Positions 36,197 through 44,032 of a stretch of DNA of 64,000 bases are shown one piece after another. Source of the DNA: JABDQZ01 sp963801985 (GTDB lineage: Bacteria > Pseudomonadota > Gammaproteobacteria > Chromatiales > Chromatiaceae); NCBI GenBank assembly GCA_963801985.1, contig CAWDGV010000006.1:186001-250000 (forward strand), written 5' to 3'. The notes beneath the pieces were generated by a model that had not been told where the DNA came from, did not search any database, and worked only from the letters and a program-made list of their open reading frames with translations. Positions within the stretch are counted from its first letter, which is position 1; each line of letters opens with the position of its first letter. The translations under genes and the position numbers were made by a program.

Positions 36197-36293
36197 TTTT
36201 GCTTTCAGACAAGGCAAGAAGGCGCGCAAGGAAGGAGTTTATAAATAATAAACGACTGACTGAGCACTTTCTTAACGCCGTATGAAAGCAAAA
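36197..36293. repeat. Palindromic element between groES and groEL
   Basis: The termini are a perfect 11-bp inverted repeat TTTTGCTTTCA (36197-36207) and TGAAAGCAAAA (36283-36293). Further partial pairing (GGCG with CGCC) lies inside, and a central hairpin GTTTAT-AAATA-ATAAAC. No ORF. In composition (CAGACAAGGC near one end, CGCCGTATGAAAGC at the other) it resembles small mobile palindromes that I have seen scattered in gammaproteobacterial genomes, but I cannot name a family. It ends 12 bp from the groES stop codon, so it is transcribed within the groESL message. Confidence 0.65.
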
Positions 36294-36304
36294 GACGCCG
36301 AGTC

Positions 36305-36592
36305 TTATTCGATGACACCCATGATGTCTTCTTCACGCATAACCAGCACTTCTTCGCCAGCTATCTTGATTTCAGTGCCGGAGTACTTGCCAAACAAGAC
36401 TTTATCACCCACTTTGACATCCAGACCACGCACTTCACCGTTGTCGAGAATTTTGCCATTACCAACGGCAATGATTTCACCCTGGGAAGGTTTTTCAGTT
36501 GCCGCATCAGGTAGAACAATGCCACCGGGACTGGTGCGTTCTTCTTCCATACGACGAACGACAACACGATCGTGCAAAGGACGAATATTCAT
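36305..36592 (-). CDS. groES: Co-chaperonin GroES (10 kDa)
   Basis: The protein has 95 residues. It forms the seven-subunit lid for GroEL. Visible are MNIRPLHDRVVVRR at the start, the mobile loop EEERTSPGGIVLPDAATEKPS (about 16-36) and the C-terminal VLVMREEDIMGVIE. AGGAGAT lies 9 nt before the ATG. The CIRCE operator and a promoter lie about 77-130 bp upstream, which indicates heat-shock control through the HrcA repressor. Confidence 0.99.
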   Translation of the reverse strand: MNIRPLHDRVVVRRMEEERTSPGGIVLPDAATEKPSQGEIIAVGNGKILDNGEVRGLDVKVGDKVLFGKYSGTEIKIAGEEVLVMREEDIMGVIE

Positions 36593-36668
36593 ATCTACAA
36601 ATCTCCTGATTCGTTGAGGATTGTTTTCAAATGTTTTTTTGATTACTGAGGTAGTAACCAGTTAATTA

Positions 36669-36695
36669 CTAGCACTCATCTTCAGTGAGTGCTAA
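36669..36695 (-). promoter_or_regulatory. CIRCE operator (HrcA binding site) of groES-groEL
   Basis: TAGCACTC, nine bases, then GAGTGCTAA reproduces the CIRCE consensus TTAGCACTC-N9-GAGTGCTAA with one end mismatch. The HrcA repressor binds it and releases on heat shock. It lies immediately downstream of a promoter candidate and 77 bp before the groES start. Confidence 0.93.
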
Positions 36696-36722
36696 TGATA
36701 GGTACGGCCAAACGAAATTCAA
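36695..36722 (-). promoter_or_regulatory. Candidate sigma70 promoter of groES-groEL
   Basis: On the minus strand TTGAAT (36722-36717), a 16-bp spacer and TATCAT (36700-36695) form a good sigma70 promoter. Its start point would lie inside the CIRCE element, the classic arrangement for HrcA repression. I see no clear sigma32 promoter. Confidence 0.6.
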
Positions 36723-36745
36723 CAAAAGCATTTTTTATGCGGCCA

Positions 36746-37231
36746 TTAATCTTCCTTTGTCCAGTGATCGATTTCGATAATCCGGCTCTTGTCCGTTTTT
36801 TCAGAATCCCGTTGGATATGAGTTTCCCTGAAGACAGTATTCGACTGATACCGTCCCGCCCCGGAAGCCAGAATATTGCCTTTACGCAGAGCCCACAGCA
36901 CAAATGCCTTTCTTAAAGGCGGAATCAGCAATAAAAATCCCATGGCATCAGTGATAAAACCAGGCAACAGCAACATGACACCGCATAATAGTAATATACT
37001 GCCCTCCACCATCTCCAGCGCAGGCGTCTCACCGCGCGCAGCAGTTTCACGCATGCGCATCATGGTTGAAAAACCCTGCTGCCTGACCAGAAACCCGCCA
37101 ATAACTGCGGTTAAGACCACCAGCATGACGGTACTGAAAGCACCAAAAATCTCGCCCACTTCAAGCATGAAATAGAGTTCAACGAGCGGGATAACAATAA
37201 AAAGTATCAAAAAAATCATTAAGTCAGACAA
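36746..37231 (-). CDS. fxsA: FxsA family membrane protein
   Basis: The protein has 161 residues with about four hydrophobic segments, starting MSDLMIFLILFIVIPLVELYFML, followed by VVLTAVIGGFLVRQQGFSTMMRM and the LPGFITDAMGFLLLIPPLR block typical of FxsA. The E. coli protein is an inner-membrane protein whose overproduction relieves exclusion of phage T7 by the F plasmid. Its normal role is unknown. The gene lies just upstream of groES on the same strand, a conserved neighbour pair, but the groES promoter lies between them. Confidence 0.92.
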   Translation of the reverse strand: MSDLMIFLILFIVIPLVELYFMLEVGEIFGAFSTVMLVVLTAVIGGFLVRQQGFSTMMRMRETAARGETPALEMVEGSILLLCGVMLLLPGFITDAMGFLLLIPPLRKAFVLWALRKGNILASGAGRYQSNTVFRETHIQRDSEKTDKSRIIEIDHWTKED

Positions 37232-37341
37232 CCAGTAGAAGTGACATCGCTATACTGTAAACACTATATGACAGCCCGTCACTTGCATAATATAAGGACA
37301 AACCATAACTCATGCAGAACCAATTCCGGCATTTCCATGAA

Positions 37342-37369
37342 TAGACAGTTTACCCATATCCGCTAGAAT
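37342..37369 (+). promoter_or_regulatory. Promoter of cutA, predicting a leaderless message
   Basis: TAGACA (37342-37347), a 16-bp spacer and TAGAAT (37364-37369) form a strong sigma70 promoter. The cutA ATG is at 37379, only 9 bp after the -10, so the predicted start of transcription falls 0-4 bases from the start codon. No ribosome site precedes the ATG. Confidence 0.6.
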
Positions 37370-37378
37370 CAGCGCACT

Positions 37379-37693
37379 ATGTCTGCCATTATCATATATT
37401 GCACTTGTCCTGATATTGTGACTGCTGACAGAATTTCAAGGCGGATTATCCGTCAGCACATGGCCGCGTGTGTTAACCAGATACCTGGAATAACCTCCAT
37501 TTACGAATGGGATGGAAAAATTCGGCAGGATAACGAGGTCCTGTTAATTATAAAATCAACCGATGAACGTTTTGAAGCAATCCAGCAACTTGTCAGCGAA
37601 GAACATCCCTATGAACTTCCTGAACTCGTTGCAGTCCCCATAACCCAGGGACTACCTGATTACCTTGAATGGATAACCCAATGCACAAAATAA
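37379..37693 (+). CDS. cutA: Divalent-cation tolerance protein CutA
   Basis: The protein has 104 residues. CutA forms very stable trimers and is linked to copper tolerance in E. coli. The conserved start IIIYCTCPDIVTADRISRRII, the ACVNQIPGITSIYEWDGKI block and the C-terminal HPYELPELVAVPITQG are all present. It precedes dsbD, as in enterobacteria, and the two overlap slightly or nearly so. The start codon has no ribosome site, and the nearby promoter suggests leaderless translation. Confidence 0.95.
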   Translation: MSAIIIYCTCPDIVTADRISRRIIRQHMAACVNQIPGITSIYEWDGKIRQDNEVLLIIKSTDERFEAIQQLVSEEHPYELPELVAVPITQGLPDYLEWITQCTK

Positions 37694-40074
37694 AACAAAT
37701 ATTACAATTGGTCTTTTCATTACTGCTGCTTACAGGCCTGCAGACCGCACAGGCTGTTTCCCCGGAAGACTTACTGCCGCCACAGCAGGCGTTCCAGATT
37801 TCTGCCGACGGCTCAGAAAAAAACAAGATCAGGGTTAAATGGCGAATTGCTGATGGCTATTACCTTTACCAGAGCAAAATCCGCTTCTCAACCGAATCAG
37901 ACAATATCACGCTGACCAGCCCCGACTTCCCGGAAGCCGAGATCAAGGATGATGAATTCTTTGGCAGGATCGGCATATACCGTGACGAAGCGATCATTGA
38001 CATACCCATTTTAATGGATAATGACACGCCGGACATCATCACCCTGCACGCCAAGTCGCAGGGCTGTGCCGATATTGGCGTATGCTTCCCTCCCCAGACC
38101 CAGACCGTACTGGTCGCCATGAGCAACACGGCTGATGGCCCTGCGCCTGTTGACCCGAATACCGTTGAAGACCCAACTGCCTCCGGCAGCGGCCCGGACA
38201 CAGAAAGCGAAGAACCCGTCGCAGAACCCAAAACAGACCCGTTGCTGGCTTTAACAGCTTTCAATGATGATATCGGTTTTGAAGACGAAGACGACGGCAT
38301 TCTGCCACCGGAAAAAGCCTACCTGTTATCACAGATCATTGACGACCAGGGCAATCTCCAGCTGGGTTGGCAAATTGCCGAGGGTACCTATCTCTACCAC
38401 GATAAAATCAAGCTGACGCTGGAGGGTGATGAAGGACTGCAGTTGGGTGAATACACACTGCCAAAACCCGAAACCAAGCAAGACTCCGTCCGTCCTGATG
38501 GCAGCATTGGCGACATAGAAATTTACCAGGGCAGCATTAACCTGGCTGTACCACTGAAAAACACCGCGGCCGAGGCTGGCAACGCCACCCTCACGGTTAA
38601 ATACCAGGGCTGTGCGGAACGCGGCATTTGTTACCCGCCCATCACGAAAGCATTTGCCCTGTCTTTTCCAAAGGCAGGTGAAGGAATGGCATTTTTTGCG
38701 GATGCCAATGCCCAGCCAAGTACACCTGCCGCGAGCCCGACAGTATCAGCATCAGCCAACTCAGAAGAAGACAAGATTGCAGAAATCATCCGCACCAGCG
38801 GTTCGATGGCGATTATTGGTGTATTTTTCCTGATTGGACTGGGACTCGCATTCACACCTTGCGTATTTCCAATGATTCCAATTTTATCAGGTATTATCAC
38901 TGGCCAGGGTGAAAACATAACCACGCGCAAGGCGGCATACTTGTCTACTGTTTATGTACTGGCCATGGCCGTCACCTATACGGTTGCCGGGGTTTTTGCG
39001 GCCATGTCCGGAGAAAACCTGCAAATCCTGTTGCAGATACCCTGGGTCATCGCGGTTTTCTCTGCCATTTTCGTGTTGCTGGCATTGTCCATGTTCGGCT
39101 TTTACGAACTGCAGCTTCCCAGCAGCCTGCAAAGCAAGCTAACCGAACTCAGCAACCGCCAGTCTGGCGGCAATACCATTGGCGTCGCCATTATGGGCCT
39201 GTTATCAGCATTGATTGTTGGCCCCTGCGTCGCACCACCACTCGCTGGCGCCCTGCTTTACATTAGCCAGACGAACGATCCCGTGCTTGGCGGCCTGGCA
39301 TTATTTGCCATGAGCATGGGCATGGGCATGCCCCTGATCCTGATTGGCGCTTCAGCCGGTAAGTTGTTACCACGCGCCGGTGGATGGATGGATACCGTCA
39401 AGGCCGTATTTGGCGTCACCATGCTGGGACTTGCCATCTACTTCCTTGAGCGCATCCTGCCAGAAACCATTATCCTGCTTTTATGGGCCACGCTGTTTAT
39501 CGCCTCCTCGGTCTACATGGGCGCCTTACAACAGCTGCCAGTTGAAGCATCAGGCTGGAAAAAACTCTGGAAAGGACTGGGTGTTGTTTTGTTGATTTAT
39601 GGTGGCTTGTTACTGGTAGGAGCCGCTGCCAACAGCACGGACGTCAGACAGCCTCTGCGCGGCATCGCCTTTAGCGGAGCAACAAGCGGCCACGCCAGCA
39701 GCGATGTCCGTCATTTCAAACGCATTACTACCATGGCAGAACTTGACAGCGAACTGGCAAGAGCCAAAGCCAGCGGTAAGCCTGCGGTACTGGATTTTTA
39801 TGCCGACTGGTGTGTTTACTGCAAAACCCTGGAAAAGGAAATTTTTCCTGCCCCTCAATCCCAGGCCGTATTGGCTGATGCCGTGTTAATCCAGGCAGAT
39901 GTCACTGATGCAGGAAGCAGTGAATCCAAAGCAATGATGAAACGTTTTGGCGTTATTGCACCACCGGTTATCGTATTCTGGGACAACCAGGGCAATGAAC
40001 TGAAACAGCATAAAATCGTCGGCAATGTCACCCTGGAGGATTTTGTCAAGAAAGCGGGAATAGCATTGCAATGA
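37681..40074 (+). CDS. dsbD: Thiol:disulfide interchange protein DsbD with duplicated alpha domain
   Basis: The protein has 797 residues against about 565 in E. coli. It moves electrons from cytoplasmic thioredoxin to periplasmic thiol proteins. After a signal peptide (MHKIKQILQLVFSLLLLTGL...QA) come two copies of the periplasmic alpha domain (about 26-150 and 208-330), each with its own Cys pair (GCADIGVC, Cys129/135; GCAERGIC, Cys311/317). They are joined by an acidic Pro-rich linker. Then come eight membrane helices with Cys394 (TPCVFP) and Cys516 (GPCVAP), and a C-terminal thioredoxin-like gamma domain with CVYC (711/714). An upstream ATG at 37669 overlaps cutA; 37681 starts the signal peptide and has GGAT upstream. 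Confidence 0.96.
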   Translation: MHKIKQILQLVFSLLLLTGLQTAQAVSPEDLLPPQQAFQISADGSEKNKIRVKWRIADGYYLYQSKIRFSTESDNITLTSPDFPEAEIKDDEFFGRIGIYRDEAIIDIPILMDNDTPDIITLHAKSQGCADIGVCFPPQTQTVLVAMSNTADGPAPVDPNTVEDPTASGSGPDTESEEPVAEPKTDPLLALTAFNDDIGFEDEDDGILPPEKAYLLSQIIDDQGNLQLGWQIAEGTYLYHDKIKLTLEGDEGLQLGEYTLPKPETKQDSVRPDGSIGDIEIYQGSINLAVPLKNTAAEAGNATLTVKYQGCAERGICYPPITKAFALSFPKAGEGMAFFADANAQPSTPAASPTVSASANSEEDKIAEIIRTSGSMAIIGVFFLIGLGLAFTPCVFPMIPILSGIITGQGENITTRKAAYLSTVYVLAMAVTYTVAGVFAAMSGENLQILLQIPWVIAVFSAIFVLLALSMFGFYELQLPSSLQSKLTELSNRQSGGNTIGVAIMGLLSALIVGPCVAPPLAGALLYISQTNDPVLGGLALFAMSMGMGMPLILIGASAGKLLPRAGGWMDTVKAVFGVTMLGLAIYFLERILPETIILLLWATLFIASSVYMGALQQLPVEASGWKKLWKGLGVVLLIYGGLLLVGAAANSTDVRQPLRGIAFSGATSGHASSDVRHFKRITTMAELDSELARAKASGKPAVLDFYADWCVYCKTLEKEIFPAPQSQAVLADAVLIQADVTDAGSSESKAMMKRFGVIAPPVIVFWDNQGNELKQHKIVGNVTLEDFVKKAGIALQ

Positions 40075-40607
40075 AAACGTCTCATCTAATGCTATTGATC
40101 GCTCTAGCAGGCATCAGCATGGGGCTGGGCTATAGCCTTTACGAAAAACAGGCTGATACTGCCACTAAGGACAGCCCGAAAGCCCTCGAATCACTGAATC
40201 ACCTGCCCCGGTTTTCCTACCCGGATTTGCAGGGCAATATGCGCACCAGCGAAGAATGGTCTGGCAAAATCGTGGTTTTGAATTACTGGGCCACCTGGTG
40301 TCCACCCTGCAAAAAAGAAATCCCGGATTTCATTAAAACTCAGACTAAATATGCCCAGAATGTGCAATTTGTAGGCATTGCCATCGACGACAAACAGCCC
40401 GTTCAGGAATTTGCCGACATGTTTGGCATCAATTACCCCACCCTGCTTGGCGACATGAATGCAATTGCAATATCACAACAACTTGGCAATCGCTTCAGCG
40501 GATTGCCTTTTACTGCCATTTTTGACCAGCACGGCCGGCTTCATCATCACCAGACCGGGGAAATGAACAGTACCGACCTTGAAACTCACCTGAAAGCACT
40601 TTTATAA
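40071..40607 (+). CDS. TlpA/ResA-type periplasmic thioredoxin
   Basis: The protein has 178 residues. An N-terminal signal anchor (about 5-23) is followed by a thioredoxin fold with the active site NYWATWCPPCKKEIPDF. Members of this group are membrane-tethered periplasmic reductants, often for cytochrome c assembly, and are reduced by DsbD or CcdA. The start overlaps the dsbD stop by 4 bp (ATGA), so this is very probably the direct partner of the DsbD upstream. The cis-Pro segment reads FSGLPFTAIFD. Confidence 0.92.
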   Translation: MKTSHLMLLIALAGISMGLGYSLYEKQADTATKDSPKALESLNHLPRFSYPDLQGNMRTSEEWSGKIVVLNYWATWCPPCKKEIPDFIKTQTKYAQNVQFVGIAIDDKQPVQEFADMFGINYPTLLGDMNAIAISQQLGNRFSGLPFTAIFDQHGRLHHHQTGEMNSTDLETHLKALL

Positions 40608-40731
40608 CCACACCATTTCCAACACTTTCAAAAAAATACGCGCTTTTTTACGACAATTTGTGGACAAATGACGTCAATTTCCTAAAATAAGCATAAATCT
40701 CCTATTTCTTTGCTGATGGTAATTGCCCTGC

Positions 40732-41169
40732 ATGACTCACATACTGGTACTTAATGGTCCTAACCTTAACCTGCTTGGTACCCGCGAGCCGCATCTGTAT
40801 GGCAACCAGACGTTACAAGACATAGAAAATACGCTGAAGCAAATGGCCAGGGACAACAATATCACCCTGGACTTTCATCAAAATAATGCCGAACATGAGT
40901 TGATTTCCCTGATCCATGCCGCCAAGCAGAATCAGACTCAATTCATCATAATTAACCCGGCAGCATTTACCCACACCAGCGTAGCATTGCGTGATGCATT
41001 ACTCGGTGTCGATATTCCATTTATCGAATTGCATCTATCCAACACGCATGCGCGGGAAAAATTTCGCCAGCATTCGTATCTATCCGATATCGCTGTTGGC
41101 ATCATTGCCGGCTTCGGCCCACAGGGTTACGAGCTTGCCTTCCAGGCAGCATTAAGCCGACTTAAATAA
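40732..41169 (+). CDS. aroQ: 3-dehydroquinate dehydratase, type II
   Basis: The protein has 145 residues and performs the third step of the shikimate pathway as a dodecamer. The active-site loop NGPNLNLLGTREPHLYG (about 9-25, with Tyr24-type residue), the FHQNNAEHELI block, NPAAFTHTSVALRDAL and the C-terminal GFGPQGYELAF are intact. The ATG at 40732 is chosen because the upstream TTG at 40723 adds residues outside the family. It heads the aroQ-accB-accC order that is common in gammaproteobacteria. Confidence 0.97.
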   Translation: MTHILVLNGPNLNLLGTREPHLYGNQTLQDIENTLKQMARDNNITLDFHQNNAEHELISLIHAAKQNQTQFIIINPAAFTHTSVALRDALLGVDIPFIELHLSNTHAREKFRQHSYLSDIAVGIIAGFGPQGYELAFQAALSRLK

Positions 41170-41191
41170 CTGATCGAACAAGGTTGCCCAA

Positions 41192-41638
41192 ATGGATATT
41201 CGTAAAATAAAAAAACTTATCGAACTGATTGAAGATTCAGATATAGCCGAAATTGAAATACACGAAGGAGAGGAATCCGTACGCCTCAGTCGCACCAGTT
41301 CAGCCGCCCCCGTTTATGCACCAGCGCCTGCAGCGGCTCCCCAGGCCATTGCTGCTCCAGCTGCCAGCGCAGAACCCGCTGCAGAAGTGGTTGAGGAAAT
41401 TACTGGCCACGTAGTCAATTCACCGATGGTCGGCACCTTCTACCGTTCGGCCTCACCCGGCGCAAAACCCTTTGTAGAAGTTGGCCAAAAAGTTGCCAGC
41501 GGTGAAACCTTATGCATTATCGAGGCCATGAAAATCCTTAACCAGATTGAATCAGATGCATCCGGTACTGTTATCAAAGTCCTGGTCGAAAATGGCCAGC
41601 CCGTTGAATACAACCAACCATTATTTGTCATTGAATAA
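41192..41638 (+). CDS. accB: Biotin carboxyl carrier protein of acetyl-CoA carboxylase
   Basis: The protein has 148 residues. The N-terminal helical part (MDIRKIKKLIELIEDSDIAEIEI) is followed by an Ala/Pro-rich flexible linker (about 38-70) and the C-terminal biotinyl domain. The biotin lysine sits in IIEAMKILNQI. It carries the carboxyl group between AccC and the AccAD transferase in the first step of fatty acid synthesis. It lies 12 bp upstream of accC. Confidence 0.98.
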   Translation: MDIRKIKKLIELIEDSDIAEIEIHEGEESVRLSRTSSAAPVYAPAPAAAPQAIAAPAASAEPAAEVVEEITGHVVNSPMVGTFYRSASPGAKPFVEVGQKVASGETLCIIEAMKILNQIESDASGTVIKVLVENGQPVEYNQPLFVIE

Positions 41639-41650
41639 AGGCGGTACAGC

Positions 41651-42997
41651 ATGCTCGACAAAATAGTCATCGCCAACCGCGGCGAGATCGCCTTACGAAT
41701 TCTCCGCGCCTGCCGCGAACTGGGAATCAAAACGGTTGCCGTTCATTCAGAACCAGACCGTTGCCTGAAACATGTGCGCCTTGCCGATGAATCAGTCTGC
41801 ATTGGACCTGCAGCCTCAACCGACAGCTACCTCAATGTTCCCGCTCTGATCAGCGCAGCTGAAGTAACCGATTCTGTTGCTATTCACCCGGGTTACGGTT
41901 TTTTATCAGAAAATGCCGATTTCGCTGAACGAGTGGAAAAAAGTGGCTTTATTTTTATCGGCCCCAAGCCGGAAACGATTCGCCTGATGGGCGATAAAAT
42001 TACCGCTATTGAAGCGATGAAAGCAGCTGGCGTGCCAACAGTCCCTGGCTCTAATGGACCACTCACGGACGACAACGAAAGAACCTTACAACTGGGCAGA
42101 GATATTGGATTCCCTGTAATCATCAAGGCTGCTGGTGGTGGTGGTGGCCGCGGTATGCGCGTTGTCCATTCGGAAGCTCATCTCCTAAACGCTGTCAAGT
42201 TAACCAAAACTGAAGCAGGCACCGCTTTTGGCAATGATACGGTTTACATGGAAAAATTCCTGGAAAATCCACGTCATGTCGAATTTCAGGTTTTGGCTGA
42301 TACGCATGGCAACGCCATTCACCTGGCAGAACGTGACTGCTCAATGCAGCGGCGCCACCAGAAAGTCATCGAGGAAGCGCCGGCACCGGGCATCACGGAA
42401 GAACAACGCAATAGAATCGGTGAACGCTGCGCCGAAGCCTGCCGTCGCATCGGTTACCGCGGTGTTGGCACTTTCGAGTTTCTCTACGAGAATGGCGAAT
42501 TCTACTTTATTGAGATGAATACCCGTGTTCAGGTCGAACACCCGGTAACCGAAATGATCACCGGTATTGATATCGTCAAGGAACAGCTGCGCATTGCCGA
42601 TGGAGAGGCACTGTCATATACGCAGGACGATGTAAAAATCAACGGTCATGCAGTTGAATGTCGCCTGAATGCTGAAAACCCGGAAAATTTCATGCCCAGC
42701 CCCGGCAAGATCACCAAGCTGCACATTGCCGGCGGCCCTGGTATTCGCTTCGAAAGTCATATTTATGCCGGTTATACCGTGCCGCCGTACTATGACTCCA
42801 TGATTGGCAAGCTGATTGCCCATGGCGAAACAAGGGAATCCGCATTAAAACGCATGCATACAGCCCTGTCAGAAATGGTAATTGACGGGATTAAAACCAA
42901 CATTCCATTGCAGCGCGACCTGGTTGTTGATGCCAAGTTCATGGAAGGTGGTGTGAATATCCATTACCTGGAAAAGAAACTCGGGTTACAGCATTAA
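41651..42997 (+). CDS. accC: Biotin carboxylase subunit of acetyl-CoA carboxylase
   Basis: The protein has 448 residues, the usual length. It carboxylates the biotin of AccB with bicarbonate and ATP. Visible are the N-terminal IANRGEIALRILRACRELGI, the ATP-grasp glycine-rich loop KAAGGGGGRGMRVV (about 159-172), the QRRHQKVIEEAPAP segment, and the catalytic EMNTRVQVEHPVTE block (about 288-301). GGCGG lies upstream of the ATG. The gene forms an operon with accB, and a REP-like element follows its stop. Confidence 0.98.
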   Translation: MLDKIVIANRGEIALRILRACRELGIKTVAVHSEPDRCLKHVRLADESVCIGPAASTDSYLNVPALISAAEVTDSVAIHPGYGFLSENADFAERVEKSGFIFIGPKPETIRLMGDKITAIEAMKAAGVPTVPGSNGPLTDDNERTLQLGRDIGFPVIIKAAGGGGGRGMRVVHSEAHLLNAVKLTKTEAGTAFGNDTVYMEKFLENPRHVEFQVLADTHGNAIHLAERDCSMQRRHQKVIEEAPAPGITEEQRNRIGERCAEACRRIGYRGVGTFEFLYENGEFYFIEMNTRVQVEHPVTEMITGIDIVKEQLRIADGEALSYTQDDVKINGHAVECRLNAENPENFMPSPGKITKLHIAGGPGIRFESHIYAGYTVPPYYDSMIGKLIAHGETRESALKRMHTALSEMVIDGIKTNIPLQRDLVVDAKFMEGGVNIHYLEKKLGLQH

Positions 42998-43012
42998 TAG
43001 ATGAACTATCGC

Positions 43013-43081
43013 AGGTTGGCCCAAGCGAAGCTGAGCCAACAATCATGTTGGATCCCCCCTAAATGTTTTAGGGCTTGATCC
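43013..43081. repeat. REP-like double hairpin before prmA
   Basis: GTTGGC (43015-43020) pairs with GCCAAC (43035-43040) around an AAGCGAAGC core. This resembles the widespread bacterial palindrome of the GTTGGG-AGCGAAGCG-CCCAAC type, in degenerate form. A second hairpin follows: GGATC...CCCTAAA-TGT-TTTAGGG...GATCC (43050-43081). It fills most of the gap between accC and prmA and lies 35 bp before the prmA start, so it may also act on transcript end or stability. Confidence 0.55.
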
Positions 43082-43116
43082 GGCCTAGACAATTTTCGAA
43101 TCAAAGAAACAGACCC

Positions 43117-44001
43117 ATGCCCTGGATCCAGGCCCATCTCATCGTTTCAAAAGAACAGGCCAGTCTCGCCGAACTGGTATTTGAAAATATGGGCGCAGTC
43201 TCGATCACTTTTGGTGATGCCAAGGATGAGCCGGTGCTGGAAACCCTGCCAGATGAAATCAGGTTATGGTCACTGGTAAAAGTGACCGCCCTGTTTGAGT
43301 TTGCCAGCAATATCAGCGACAAAATTCGACAGGACATTAACCAGGCATTCAACCGGGATATCAATCAGCAACTGGAAATTGAAATCCTGCAGGACCAGGA
43401 CTGGGAACGAGCCTGGCTTGAATTTTTCAAGCCCATGAAATTTGGCAACAAGCTATGGATCTGCCCTTCCGGCCACAGCGTCTCCCAGCAAGATGCCGTT
43501 GTCATTGAACTGGATCCTGGCCTGGCCTTTGGTACAGGTACCCACCCAACTACAGCCTTATGCCTGGAATGGCTTGATCAACAGAACCTGGCAAACAGGT
43601 CGGTTATTGATTACGGCTGCGGTTCAGGTATTCTCGCCATAGCGGCACTGAAGCTCGGCGCACAACATGCAACCGGCATTGATTACGACCCGCAAGCCCT
43701 GAAAGCCAGCTACGATAATGCAGAAAAGAACCGGGTTACCGGGAATTTATCCTTACTTGATACCAGTCAGCCTCCAGCGGAGAAGGCGGACATACTGATC
43801 GCCAACATCCTGGCCGGTGTTTTAATCGAATTGGCGCCACAGCTCACAAACCTGGTAAAAGCAAATGGACAAATCGTATTATCCGGCATATTGTCTGAGC
43901 AGGCTGATGCTGTTGTAGCTGCATATAGCCATGAATTCAGCATTTTGCCCATTGTAGAACGTGAAGACTGGGTGAGACTCGAAGGCCGCAAAAAGCCTTA
44001 A
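43117..44001 (+). CDS. prmA: Ribosomal protein L11 methyltransferase
   Basis: The protein has 294 residues, the PrmA length. It trimethylates residues of ribosomal protein L11 using SAM. The N-terminal L11-recognition domain begins MPWIQAHLIV. The catalytic domain has LDPGLAFGTGTHPTT, the SAM motif VIDYGCGSGILAIAALKLG and the NILAGVL motif. An upstream TTG at 43075 is in frame but the family starts with MPW, so 43117 is used. No strong ribosome site is visible. It is followed by the zinc-ribbon gene and dusB-fis. Confidence 0.97.
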   Translation: MPWIQAHLIVSKEQASLAELVFENMGAVSITFGDAKDEPVLETLPDEIRLWSLVKVTALFEFASNISDKIRQDINQAFNRDINQQLEIEILQDQDWERAWLEFFKPMKFGNKLWICPSGHSVSQQDAVVIELDPGLAFGTGTHPTTALCLEWLDQQNLANRSVIDYGCGSGILAIAALKLGAQHATGIDYDPQALKASYDNAEKNRVTGNLSLLDTSQPPAEKADILIANILAGVLIELAPQLTNLVKANGQIVLSGILSEQADAVVAAYSHEFSILPIVEREDWVRLEGRKKP

Positions 44002-44032
44002 AGCCATAACCCAGAAATAACCAGACAAAGTG

